36,929 bases of DNA, taken from positions 1 through 36,929 of the forward strand of contig JADLBN010000033.1 of assembly GCA_020847675.1 (NCBI GenBank), read 5' to 3'. The stretch comes from Burkholderiales bacterium. GTDB lineage: Bacteria; Pseudomonadota; Gammaproteobacteria; Burkholderiales; Casimicrobiaceae. Numbering within the stretch: position 1 is the stretch's first letter; each line of letters begins with the position of its first letter. The position numbers and the translations under genes were made by a program. The notes under the pieces were generated by a model, which was not told the origin of the DNA, ran no database searches, and saw nothing but the letters and a program-made list of their open reading frames with translations. Shown here piece after piece: positions 1 to 7,215 of the stretch.

Positions 1-119
1 ATATCGGGCGCCAGCGTCGCCCGGCGTCTTGCCGGTATTCCCGATACCGGCTGCGCCGCCGGTCTCGCCGTCATCCCGATCTCGGGCCAACGCGCACCAC
101 GCACTTTCGCAGAGCTTCC
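1..119. other. Window edge, no gene; 8-bp inverted repeat at 31-51
   Basis: I see no coding signal here. A perfect 8-bp inverted repeat, gccggtat/ataccggc with a 5-nt loop, lies at 31-51. That is about 70 nt beyond the stop of the leftward DUF2628-pilin gene. It could end that transcript, but no T-run follows it on either strand, so a rho-independent terminator is not established. Confidence 0.35.
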
Positions 120-986
120 CTAGCGCCTGCAGGACTCGGGCAGGTAGCGGGCCGGGATGTCGACCGGCACGCACAGCCACTGCACGCGGTCGGCAGCGTC
201 GAGGGTGGGCGCGAGCAGGATCGCCTTGCCGGCCGCGCCGGGAACCGACGGGCCGAGCGACACGCGGACCCGGCCGGTCGCGGCGTTCACCGCGACGTCC
301 TCGACGTAGCGTCCGTCGTTCTGCGCGACGAGCCGTCCCACGCTCCGGGCGTCGGCGATCGTGCCGGTGCGCTCGCGTGCGGCCTCGACCGCCTCCTGCA
401 CGCCGCGGACCGACGCCAGCGTGCGCACTACGGCTTCGCGCGCGGCGTGCGCGACGTACTCGGCCCGGATCGGCGGACCGAGAGCCGCGGCCGCGAGGAC
501 GACCGATCCTCCGCCCAGCACGACGGCCGCCCAGGTCGAGGTCGGGCGTCCGCCCGCGAGAGCCTCGATCGCCTTGGTCGCGCTGCGGGTCGCGGCTTCG
601 GCGCGGGCGACCGCCCGCCGCGTCCGCCCCCACAGCAGCGCGTCGGCGAACAGGCCCGCCAGCACCGACGGCTGCAGCCAGACGAACGCGGCAAGCGCGA
701 TCCACCACGCGGCGCCGGCGGCTTCGAGCGTACCGCCGAATGCCGCGAAGGCGAACACGCCCGCCACCGGCAGCAGCGCGAACGCGATCCCTTCGATCCA
801 GAGCCTGCGGTAGAACGCCCACACCGGCGGCGCGAGGAACGCGGACCAGTTCCAGCGGGGCCGCGCGCGTCCGGTTCGCTCCCAGTCGAGGAAACGCGGC
901 ACGTAGCGATCGGCTCCGGGGCCGAGCGCCACGCGGAACATGACGGCCAGCGCGGGCCTCACCACGACCGGGTCCGGCGACGTCAT
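120..986 (-). CDS. DUF2628 membrane protein with C-terminal pilin-like domain
   Basis: The product is a membrane protein of unknown function, 288 aa from the ATG at 986. Residues around 45-65 carry the DUF2628 signature of an aromatic stretch followed by 'WAFYRRLW', then two hydrophobic segments (about 65-80 and 88-108) and a third near 150-168. The last ~110 residues read like the globular part of a type IV pilin: 'GRYVEDVAV', a 'GKAILLAPT' strand, 'VQWLC' and a terminal 'YLPESCRR', with the two cysteines placed as in the pilin disulfide loop. No prepilin peptidase site precedes the third helix, so it is probably not a processed pilin. The ORF can extend to a TTG at 1139, but that start lies inside a hairpin and the added residues are low complexity, so 986 is preferred; ATGs at 1103 and 1121 are alternatives. 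It lies downstream of the cyclase gene on the same strand. Confidence 0.72.
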   Translation of the reverse strand: MTSPDPVVVRPALAVMFRVALGPGADRYVPRFLDWERTGRARPRWNWSAFLAPPVWAFYRRLWIEGIAFALLPVAGVFAFAAFGGTLEAAGAAWWIALAAFVWLQPSVLAGLFADALLWGRTRRAVARAEAATRSATKAIEALAGGRPTSTWAAVVLGGGSVVLAAAALGPPIRAEYVAHAAREAVVRTLASVRGVQEAVEAARERTGTIADARSVGRLVAQNDGRYVEDVAVNAATGRVRVSLGPSVPGAAGKAILLAPTLDAADRVQWLCVPVDIPARYLPESCRR

Positions 987-1116
987 GCCGGGAATGCGGA
1001 CCGTGTCGATGGCCGTGGCCGGCGCCGCTGTCGCGGAGTCGGTGGCGAGCGGATGCGCGCCCCGGCTCTCGTGTCCAGGCGATGCGCCGTTCGAGGGAAA
1101 CATCCGCGGATTGTCG

Positions 1117-1137
1117 GCCATCCGCCAAGCGGATGGC
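1117..1137 (-). terminator. Hairpin between cyclase and DUF2628 genes
   Basis: A perfect 9-bp inverted repeat, gccatccgc-caa-gcggatggc, begins 24 nt beyond the leftward cyclase stop at 1162. No T-tract follows it, so it may be a terminator of another type or an RNA-processing or stability hairpin. It overlaps the TTG start of the longest DUF2628 ORF, which argues against that start. Confidence 0.4.
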
Positions 1138-1161
1138 AACCCGGCGGACCGCAGGGACTCC

Positions 1162-2064
1162 TCAGGCGCCCTGCGCCTCGAACTCGACCGTCTCGGTCGG
1201 GTCCTCCGCGTAGGCGTGGCCGAACGTGATGCGCCCGCGGCCGCGCAACGTGAACTCCTCGCGGCGCAGTTCGACCTCGTTCTCGCCGTGGACGGTGCAG
1301 AAGGTCCCGTTGGTGCTGTGGTCGATCAGGACGAACTTGTCGCGGCGGCGCTCGATGCGCGCGTGCTGGCGCGAGGCCATCTTGTCGCCGACCACGACGT
1401 CGCTCTGCGCGTCGCGACCGAACGTGAACACGTTGACGTCCGCTCCGAGTTCGACCTTCCTGTCGCCGTGGACGAGCCGGAGCGAGGCCTCGCGGACCGC
1501 CGCCCTCGGCGCCATCGCGGTCAGTTCCTCGCGCGACTCCTGCCAGATGAGCTCGTGCACCGCCACGTCGGCCTGCTTGCCGCGGACCGTGTGCGTGTCC
1601 TGCGGCCGCGTGCGCGAGCGCAGCGACGGCGACAGGATCGCGAGCGTGTCGGCGGAAATGAGCGTCTGCCCGGACTTGGCGAGCGACGTGAGGCGGGCCG
1701 CGAGATTCACCGAGTCGCCGAAGACGTCCTTCGCCTCCTCGATTACCGGGCCGTAGTGGAAGCCGGCGTGGATCGCGAGCGGTGCACCGCGGCTGGTCTT
1801 CAGCGCCGACACCTGCGTCTGCATCGTGATCGACGCGTAGGCGGCATTGGCCGCGTTCGGGAAGATCGCCATCGCCTCGTCGCCGATCGTCTTGACGATG
1901 CGGCCGCCGTGGTCCTCGCAGATCTGGCGGATCACGTCCAGCGCCCGGGTGATGGTCGCCAGCGCCTCGCTGTCACCGAGTGTCTCGTACAACCGGGTGC
2001 TGCCCGCGATGTCGGCGAACAGGATCGCGGCTTGCTTGGATGCGGGGGCGGGGTCCGTCGGCAT
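1162..2064 (-). CDS. Class III adenylate cyclase with C-terminal FHA domain
   Basis: This is a predicted soluble nucleotide cyclase (300 aa) making cAMP from ATP. The catalytic domain covers about residues 12-170. Metal-binding aspartates are D18 ('FADIAGST') and D62 ('TIGDEA'), and the transition-state residues N120 and R124 sit in 'GDSVNLAAR'. K58 and D117 are the usual adenine-recognising pair, so adenylate rather than guanylate cyclase is likely. An FHA domain follows (about 195-290), with GR at 216-217, 'SRQHA' at 231-235 and 'NGT' at 252-254, the residues that bind phosphothreonine peptides. No transmembrane segment is seen. The gene is divergent from a Ser/Thr kinase, an obvious source of FHA ligands (inference). 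A perfect 8-1-8 palindrome sits just upstream of the ATG. Confidence 0.9.
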   Translation of the reverse strand: MPTDPAPASKQAAILFADIAGSTRLYETLGDSEALATITRALDVIRQICEDHGGRIVKTIGDEAMAIFPNAANAAYASITMQTQVSALKTSRGAPLAIHAGFHYGPVIEEAKDVFGDSVNLAARLTSLAKSGQTLISADTLAILSPSLRSRTRPQDTHTVRGKQADVAVHELIWQESREELTAMAPRAAVREASLRLVHGDRKVELGADVNVFTFGRDAQSDVVVGDKMASRQHARIERRRDKFVLIDHSTNGTFCTVHGENEVELRREEFTLRGRGRITFGHAYAEDPTETVEFEAQGA

Positions 2065-2071
2065 TGCGTGG

Positions 2072-2088
2072 GCGCTCGAGTCGAGCGC
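2072..2088. promoter_or_regulatory. 17-bp palindrome upstream of the cyclase start
   Basis: gcgctcga-g-tcgagcgc is a perfect 8-1-8 inverted repeat ending 7 nt before the cyclase ATG (2064) in the 210-bp divergent region with the kinase gene. Its position and symmetry suit an operator or a leader hairpin that could affect ribosome access. No regulator can be assigned. Confidence 0.35.
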
Positions 2089-2274
2089 AAGAGTACAGGG
2101 GATGCACGGGAGGCATCAAGGCCGGGCGTCAGCCTCCGGCCGGCCGGCCGGCGGCGTCAATGCGAACTTTCCCCCGGGCCGGGCGCAATCCGGGACTATG
2201 CCGGAGCGCGCGCCCGCAGTATCCTCGCCCGGGCGCGGGGCACGGACCGGGCCCGGCAACGAGGAAGCGCGACG

Positions 2275-3921
2275 ATGGAACGACTGGGACGCTATCAGAT
2301 CCGCGAGATCATCGGCGAAGGCGCGATGGCGCGCGTCTACAAGGGCTACGACCCCGAGATCGACCGCGAGATCGCGATCAAGCTCCTGAAGAGCCAGCTC
2401 GCCGACGACGACCAGTACCGCGCCCGCTTCCTGCGCGAGGCGAAGGGTGCCGGCACGCTCTCGCACCCCAACATCGTCACCATCTTCGACGTCGGCGTCG
2501 ACGGCAAGCATCCGTACATCGCGATGGAGCTGGTCGACGGCATGACGCTGACCGACCTGATCCGCTCCGACCAGCGCATGTCGACGCGCGACGTGGTCGA
2601 GATCGGCATCCAGCTCACGCGGGCGCTCGACTACGCGCACAAGAAGGGCATCATCCACCGCGACATCAAGCCCGGCAACATCATGCTGGTGTCGACGGGC
2701 AACCAGGTGAAGGTCACCGACTTCGGGATCTGCCGGATCGACGGATCCGACCAGGAGCTCACGCAGCACACGCAGCTCGGCGACGTGCTGGGGACGCCGA
2801 ACTACATGTCGCCCGAGCAGGTGCTCGGCCAGAAAGTCGACTCCCGCTCCGACCTGTTCTCGGTCGGCGTCGTGCTCTACAAGCTCGTCACCGGCCAGCT
2901 GCCGTTCGAGGGGGACTCGATCATCAGCGTCGCGATGAAGATCACGCAGACCGACCCGCCGACGGTCGACAAGCTGCGGCCCGACGTGCCGCTCTCGCTG
3001 CGCCGGGTGATCGAGCGCGCGCTCAAGAAGCAGCCCGACAAGCGCTACCAGACCGGCGAGGAGTTCGCCCAGGCGCTCATCGGGGTCGCCCGCGAACTGA
3101 AGGACGAGGAGGAGAAGAAGGGCCAGAGCAAGGGCATCTCGCTGTCGGTGCGCTGGGCCGCGATCATGGCGGCGATCGTCGCGGTGACGATGACGCTGAC
3201 CGCCGGCATCCTCTACCAGCGCCAGTACGCCGCGATGCTCGACCAGGTGAAGGGCTACGGCGGGTCGCTCGCCAAGTTCATGGCGACGCAGAGCGCGGTG
3301 CCGCTGCTCGCCGAGGACTTCGCGGCCATCGACGTGTTCGTGCAGGACACGCTCGGCCGGCAGGACTTCCCCTACCTGATCGTGAACGACGACACGGGCG
3401 TCGTGCGGGGCAGCAACGATCCCAAGCAGGTCGGCCAGAAGTACCTGCCGCCGCCCAGCGCCGCGCCGGTGGGCTCGCCCGACGCCGAGGTCACGGTTCG
3501 CACCCACGATCTCGACGGCAGCAAGGTGCTCGACTTCGAGGTGCCGGTGCTGTTCCAGAAGAAGCCGATCGGCGCGGTCCACCTGGGCATCTACGAAGCG
3601 CCGCTCGCGCGCGTGGCCAACCTCGTGTTCGTGCTGCTCGCGATCCTGACGCTGGTGACGGTGGCCGCGGTGGCCGCCGGCACCTACCTGCTCGCAAGAC
3701 GCATCGCCGCACCGATCCGGGTGCTCAAGAGCTCGCTCGACGAGATCGCTCACGGCCGCTACGACGTGCGCATCGGCGAGACGAGGAAGGACGAGTTCGG
3801 CGAGTTGTACGCGGCGTTCGACAAGACCGCCGCGGCCCTGGAGGCCCGACATGATCCCGAGACCGCGACCGCTCATGCAGCCGCGCCCGACACCGCGACG
3901 GCCCCTGCCGTTCCGGGCTGA
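2275..3921 (+). CDS. Transmembrane Ser/Thr protein kinase with sensor and HAMP domains
   Basis: This is a Hanks-type Ser/Thr kinase, 548 aa from the ATG at 2275, preceded by 'gaggaag'. The ORF track runs back to 940, but that extension is a shadow of the antisense genes. The kinase domain spans about 7-270: glycine loop 'GEGAMARVYKG', catalytic K36, 'HRDIKPGN' with D130, DFG at D149, and 'GTPNYMSPEQ' ending the activation segment. Two transmembrane segments (about 292-314 and 447-474) enclose a periplasmic domain of about 130 residues with a Cache/PAS-like stretch ('YLIVNDDTGVV ... VGQKY'). A HAMP domain follows at 475-526. The order kinase-TM-sensor-TM-HAMP leaves HAMP at the C-terminus without a usual downstream effector, which is odd. 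The 3' end overlaps the next gene by 71 bp, implying coupled expression. Confidence 0.9.
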   Translation: MERLGRYQIREIIGEGAMARVYKGYDPEIDREIAIKLLKSQLADDDQYRARFLREAKGAGTLSHPNIVTIFDVGVDGKHPYIAMELVDGMTLTDLIRSDQRMSTRDVVEIGIQLTRALDYAHKKGIIHRDIKPGNIMLVSTGNQVKVTDFGICRIDGSDQELTQHTQLGDVLGTPNYMSPEQVLGQKVDSRSDLFSVGVVLYKLVTGQLPFEGDSIISVAMKITQTDPPTVDKLRPDVPLSLRRVIERALKKQPDKRYQTGEEFAQALIGVARELKDEEEKKGQSKGISLSVRWAAIMAAIVAVTMTLTAGILYQRQYAAMLDQVKGYGGSLAKFMATQSAVPLLAEDFAAIDVFVQDTLGRQDFPYLIVNDDTGVVRGSNDPKQVGQKYLPPPSAAPVGSPDAEVTVRTHDLDGSKVLDFEVPVLFQKKPIGAVHLGIYEAPLARVANLVFVLLAILTLVTVAAVAAGTYLLARRIAAPIRVLKSSLDEIAHGRYDVRIGETRKDEFGELYAAFDKTAAALEARHDPETATAHAAAPDTATAPAVPG

Positions 3922-4942
3922 CCTCGCCCGTGCCGGCGCGGCCGCGCTGGCCGCGCTCCTCGTCGCCGCCTGCGCGGAAGCGCCGCAGAAGCCGGTGGAG
4001 CGGCCCGAGGTCATCACGTTCGCGCCGGCCGAGTCCGGGCCCCTGCTCGCACGCGACGCCGCGTTCGTCGTCGTCGTGCCCGCGGCCGGCGAGGATCTCG
4101 GCTCGCTCGCCGAACGCTACCTCGGCGACCGATCGCGCCGTTTCGAGATCGCGGAGTTCAACCGCGTCAACGAGGCGCGGGCGGGCCGTCCGCTGGCGAT
4201 TCCGCTCGCGCCCTTGAACCCCGGCGGCATCGAGCCGTCCGCCGTGCAGGCGGTCCCGATCCTCTGCTACCACCGGTTCGGCCCGCGGCCCAACACGACG
4301 ACGGTGACGCCGCAGGCGTTCGACGCGCAGATGCGCTATCTCGCGCAGAACGGCTACACCGTCATCCCGATGGCGAAGCTCGCGTCGTTCCTCGAAGGCA
4401 GGACGGCGCTGCCGAAGAAGTCGGTCGTGGTGACGATCGACGACGGTTACCGGTCGACCTACGACATCGCGTGGCCGATCCTCAAGAAGTACGGCTTCCC
4501 CGCCACCGTCTACCTCTACACCGATTTCGTCGGCGCACCGGACGCGCTCACCTGGGCGCAGATGAAGGAGATGACCGCAGGCGCCGTCGACATCCAGCCG
4601 CACAGCAAGACCCATTCGAACCTCACGCTGCGGCTCCCCGGCGAGACCGAGGCGCGCTATCGCGACCGCATCCGCACAGAGGTCGACGCCGCGATCGACG
4701 TGATCGGGCACCGGCTCGGCGAGAAGACGCTCTCCTACGCGTTCCCCTACGGCGACGTGAACGACACCGTGGTCGACTTCCTGAAGGCGAAGGACGTCAG
4801 GATGGGGGTCACCGTCACGCCGGGCGGCAACCCGTACTACGCGCCGCCGATCATGCTCCGCCGCAGCATGATCTTCGGCGGCGACGACCTCGACGCCTTC
4901 AAGGGCAAGCTCGTGACCGCGCTGCCGGTCCCGCGACCGTGA
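3851..4942 (+). CDS. LysM-like/polysaccharide deacetylase lipoprotein
   Basis: This is a predicted lipoprotein (363 aa) that may remove N-acetyl groups from a cell-surface polysaccharide or peptidoglycan. A signal peptide ends in the lipobox 'LLVAAC' (C41). A LysM-like region at about 72-120 contains 'LAERYLGDR'. A NodB-type deacetylase domain starts near 135 with 'ILCYHRF'; it has 'TIDDGY' (D197, D198), the metal-binding H251/H255 pair in 'HSKTH', and 'FPYG' at 298-301. These are the expected motifs of carbohydrate esterase family 4, so activity is likely; the natural substrate is not shown. The start overlaps the kinase gene by 71 bp; an in-frame ATG at 3875 is the alternative. The 3' end overlaps the next gene as GTGA, so three genes are probably read as one operon. 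Confidence 0.87.
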   Translation: MIPRPRPLMQPRPTPRRPLPFRADLARAGAAALAALLVAACAEAPQKPVERPEVITFAPAESGPLLARDAAFVVVVPAAGEDLGSLAERYLGDRSRRFEIAEFNRVNEARAGRPLAIPLAPLNPGGIEPSAVQAVPILCYHRFGPRPNTTTVTPQAFDAQMRYLAQNGYTVIPMAKLASFLEGRTALPKKSVVVTIDDGYRSTYDIAWPILKKYGFPATVYLYTDFVGAPDALTWAQMKEMTAGAVDIQPHSKTHSNLTLRLPGETEARYRDRIRTEVDAAIDVIGHRLGEKTLSYAFPYGDVNDTVVDFLKAKDVRMGVTVTPGGNPYYAPPIMLRRSMIFGGDDLDAFKGKLVTALPVPRP

Positions 4943-5961
4943 CCGGCCCCCTGGCGCGACGCCTGGCCGCCTTCGCCGCCGCCTCGCTGCTGGCGGCGTG
5001 CGCCCAGCAGCCGACCGAGCGCGAGGCCGTTCCGGCGGAGCCTGCACCGGCGCCGCGCGTCGTGCGCGCGGACGGACCGCGCGAAGAGGCGGTGCGCCGG
5101 CACCGCGACCTTGCGCGCGAAGCCCGGGCCGCCGGCGACCTGGCGACCGCCGTCGACCACCTGCACGTCGTCGTGCTGCTCGCGCCGGACGACGAAGCCG
5201 CGAAGCGAGACGTCGAGACGCTGCGAGCGGAGATCCGCCGCGGCGTGCGCGACGGCCTCGAAACCGGGCGCAGCGCGATGCGCGCGGGAGACAGCGCACG
5301 GGCGACGGCCGCGTTCCTGCACGTGCTGGCGCTGGAGCCGAAGAATGCCGAGGCGGCACGATCGCTCCGCGAGATCGACCGCCTGGCCATGGCCCGGCAT
5401 CAGTCGGGTCGCGCCGCCCGCGCCGGTGCGCACGAAGCCACCCCCGAGCCGCGCGCGGCGAAGCCGGCGTCGCCTGCCCCGCCCGCGGGCCCGGCCGCAA
5501 CCGCGGCCACGAGCGCGGGCGACGCAGTCGAACTCGACCAGCGGCTCGAGATGTTCGGCGCGGGCGACACGGCCGGTGCGCTGCGCGAACTGAAGGCCTG
5601 GGTCGATGCGCACCCGCGCGACCGCGCGTCGCGCCAGAAGATCGGTTCAGCGGTGGCCGCGCGCGCGAAGGAGTTCGAGGGCAAGGGGCAGCGCGAGAGC
5701 GCGATCGGACTCTACGAGCAGGCGCTCGCGCTGCGCGGCGAACCCCAGCCCGAGTGGTCCGCGAGGATCGCTGCGCTGAAGAAGCAGGTCGCGGCCGACG
5801 CCTACGCGAGCGGGATGAAGCTCATGCGCACCGACCTCAACGGCGCGGTCAAGGCCTTCGAGACGGCGGTGAAGCTCGATCCGGCCAACGCGAACGCGCA
5901 GCGCGGACTTCGCGAGGCCACCGCGGCGAGGGACAAGCTGTCGCGGATGCCGCGACAGTAG
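4939..5961 (+). CDS. TPR-repeat lipoprotein
   Basis: This is a predicted lipoprotein of 340 aa with tetratricopeptide-like helical repeats, likely a periplasmic scaffold. The start is a GTG that overlaps the upstream TGA stop (GTGA), giving a clean signal peptide with lipobox 'LLAACAQQ'; the longer ORF start at 4471 lies inside the deacetylase gene. Repeats are visible near residues 50-145 ('AAGDLATAVDHLHVVVLLAP', 'AGDSARATAAFLHVLALEP') and 200-335 ('LNGAVKAFETAVKLDPANAN'), separated by an Ala/Pro-rich linker. It ends in Gln-TAG, and that CAGTAG is the first unit of a heptad repeat array (see findings). No enzymatic motif is seen. A partner role with the kinase and deacetylase is inferred from operon structure only. 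Confidence 0.82.
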   Translation: MTGPLARRLAAFAAASLLAACAQQPTEREAVPAEPAPAPRVVRADGPREEAVRRHRDLAREARAAGDLATAVDHLHVVVLLAPDDEAAKRDVETLRAEIRRGVRDGLETGRSAMRAGDSARATAAFLHVLALEPKNAEAARSLREIDRLAMARHQSGRAARAGAHEATPEPRAAKPASPAPPAGPAATAATSAGDAVELDQRLEMFGAGDTAGALRELKAWVDAHPRDRASRQKIGSAVAARAKEFEGKGQRESAIGLYEQALALRGEPQPEWSARIAALKKQVAADAYASGMKLMRTDLNGAVKAFETAVKLDPANANAQRGLREATAARDKLSRMPRQ

Positions 5962-5989
5962 ACAGGGATCAGGGATCAGGTAACAGGGA
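5955..5989 (+). repeat. Heptad tandem array (WCAGRRR)x5, left copy
   Basis: There are five consecutive 7-nt units: acagtag, acaggga, tcaggga, tcaggta, acaggga. The first unit contains the last Gln codon and TAG stop of the TPR lipoprotein gene. Its mirror copy is at 6228-6262 on the other strand. Confidence 0.85.
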
Positions 5990-6006
5990 ACGAAGGCGGC
6001 AGGCTT

Positions 6007-6217
6007 GCCGGTGGCGGCGCATTCGGCGCCGGACTGCGGTTACGTATGGAGGGGTGCAGCGCACCTTGAGGGAGCTTCGGTGCAATGCTCGGGCGACGCG
6101 AACGATGCTGCCCCCTCGGCCGCGGAGGACAATCTCTGGCCGCCGGCCTGCGCAAGGCGACGGCGACTTTCCGGAATGACAAGACTTTTCCTCGGCGCCC
6201 AATGCGCCGCCACCGGC
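6007..6217. mobile_element. MITE-like element with 24-bp terminal inverted repeats
   Basis: Positions 6007-6030 and 6194-6217 are inverted repeats of 24 bp that match at 23 positions; each begins gccggtggcggcgcatt when read inward. They enclose 163 bp with no convincing ORF, containing a small hairpin (ggtgc-agc-gcacc) and 'ctttccggaatgac', a string that resembles other bacterial intergenic repeats (from memory). This fits a non-autonomous miniature element or a large intergenic hairpin. No target-site duplication could be assigned. Confidence 0.6.
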
Positions 6218-6227
6218 GCCGCCGCGG

Positions 6228-6262
6228 CTTCTGACTTCTGACTTCTGTCTTCTGACTACTGT
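6228..6262 (-). repeat. Heptad tandem array (WCAGRRR)x5, right copy
   Basis: Read on the minus strand this gives acagtag, tcagaag, acagaag, tcagaag, tcagaag. The first unit again holds the final Gln codon and TAG stop, here of the LysM lipoprotein gene. The array points inward, opposite to the left copy. Confidence 0.85.
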
Positions 6263-7215
6263 TTCGGCGCCGTCCCGCCGAACTTCTCCGCCAGCCGCTT
6301 CTTGAGGTCCAGCGCCCGTTCGCGCTCGAGCCGGGCCTTGCGGTTGTTCGGATCGAGTTCGAGCACCCGATCCCACTTGGTGATCGCGAGATCGAGGTTC
6401 TGGCGCTGGAACGCGACCGACGCCTCGCGGTCGAGCGAGCGAACGAGCGCGGCCTTCGACGCATCACGCTTCTTGACCGCCTCCTGGCTGCTCGGGAACC
6501 GCGAGACGACTTCCGTGTACGCCGCGTAGGCGGCTTCGGGATTGCCGGCCTTCTCGACGCTCGCGGCGTGCTTCAACGCCTCGGCGAGGTCCGGCTTGGG
6601 GGCCTCGGGTTCGGCGACCTTGGGCGGCGGCGCGACCGGCGCCTCGGCCGCGGGCGCGGGCGGCGGGGTCGCCGGCTGGCGGCCCGGGATCTTGACCACC
6701 TGCCCCACGGCGACGCGGGACGGGTTGGCGATGTCGTTGTACTTGGCGAGGATCCAGAACCGGAAGCGATCCCCCATGTACTGCTGAGCGAGACGCGAGA
6801 GCGAATCGCCCGACTGCACCGTGTGGCGGAAGAAGACCGAACCCAGCTCCTTCTGCGGGTCGGCATTGATCTGCGCCATCAGGTTCTTCGCGAGCTCGTT
6901 CGCCGGGTCGAGCTTCTGCGCCTGCTCGAGCGTGAGCCGTGCGGTCGCCTCGTCGCCCACCTGGAGCTGGTCGACGGCCTGGAGCGCAAGACGCTGCGCG
7001 GCTGGCTTCGCCTCCGCAGCCGGGATCTCCGGCGCCACCGGAGCCACCGGGGTCGGCGCCGGCGGCGGCGTCACCGGCCGCACGGGTGCCGCGGGTGCCT
7101 TGGGCGCCTCAGCCGGCTTCGGCGCGCCGCCTTCCTGAGTCGCGCAGGCGGCGACCACGAAGGCTGCCAGCACGGCGACAGGCAGTCGGAAAGCGCGATG
7201 CGAAAAGGCTGTCAT
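6256..7215 (-). CDS. LysM and TPR-like lipoprotein
   Basis: This is a predicted lipoprotein (319 aa) that probably binds peptidoglycan and presents helical repeats in the periplasm. The ATG at 7215 gives a signal peptide with lipobox 'VVAACATQ'; the longer ORF to 7905 runs into the antisense of another gene. A Pro/Ala-rich linker precedes one TPR-like unit ('ATARLTLEQAQKLDPANELA'). A full LysM follows, beginning 'HTVQSGDSLSRLAQQYMGDR' and ending 'GQVVKIPG'. A second Pro-rich linker leads to C-terminal TPR-like units ('NLDLAITKWDRVLELDPNN'). The LysM resembles the degenerate one in the deacetylase lipoprotein. The gene converges on the kinase operon and shares domain types with it, suggesting a related envelope role. 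Confidence 0.85.
   Translation of the reverse strand: MTAFSHRAFRLPVAVLAAFVVAACATQEGGAPKPAEAPKAPAAPVRPVTPPPAPTPVAPVAPEIPAAEAKPAAQRLALQAVDQLQVGDEATARLTLEQAQKLDPANELAKNLMAQINADPQKELGSVFFRHTVQSGDSLSRLAQQYMGDRFRFWILAKYNDIANPSRVAVGQVVKIPGRQPATPPPAPAAEAPVAPPPKVAEPEAPKPDLAEALKHAASVEKAGNPEAAYAAYTEVVSRFPSSQEAVKKRDASKAALVRSLDREASVAFQRQNLDLAITKWDRVLELDPNNRKARLERERALDLKKRLAEKFGGTAPKQ

Noticed and set aside
940-2274. N-terminal 445-residue extension of the kinase ORF
   Set aside because: It is antisense to the cyclase and DUF2628 genes, is low in complexity, and a good ribosome site and ATG at 2275 begin the kinase domain exactly.
2116-4017. 633-aa minus-strand ORF over the kinase gene
   Set aside because: His/Arg/Val-rich shadow translation typical of the opposite strand of GC-rich genes; no domain motif.
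5955-6262. Heptad arrays as coding repeats
   Set aside because: They lie after the stop codons, the period of 7 breaks any reading frame, and no ORF spans them with sense.
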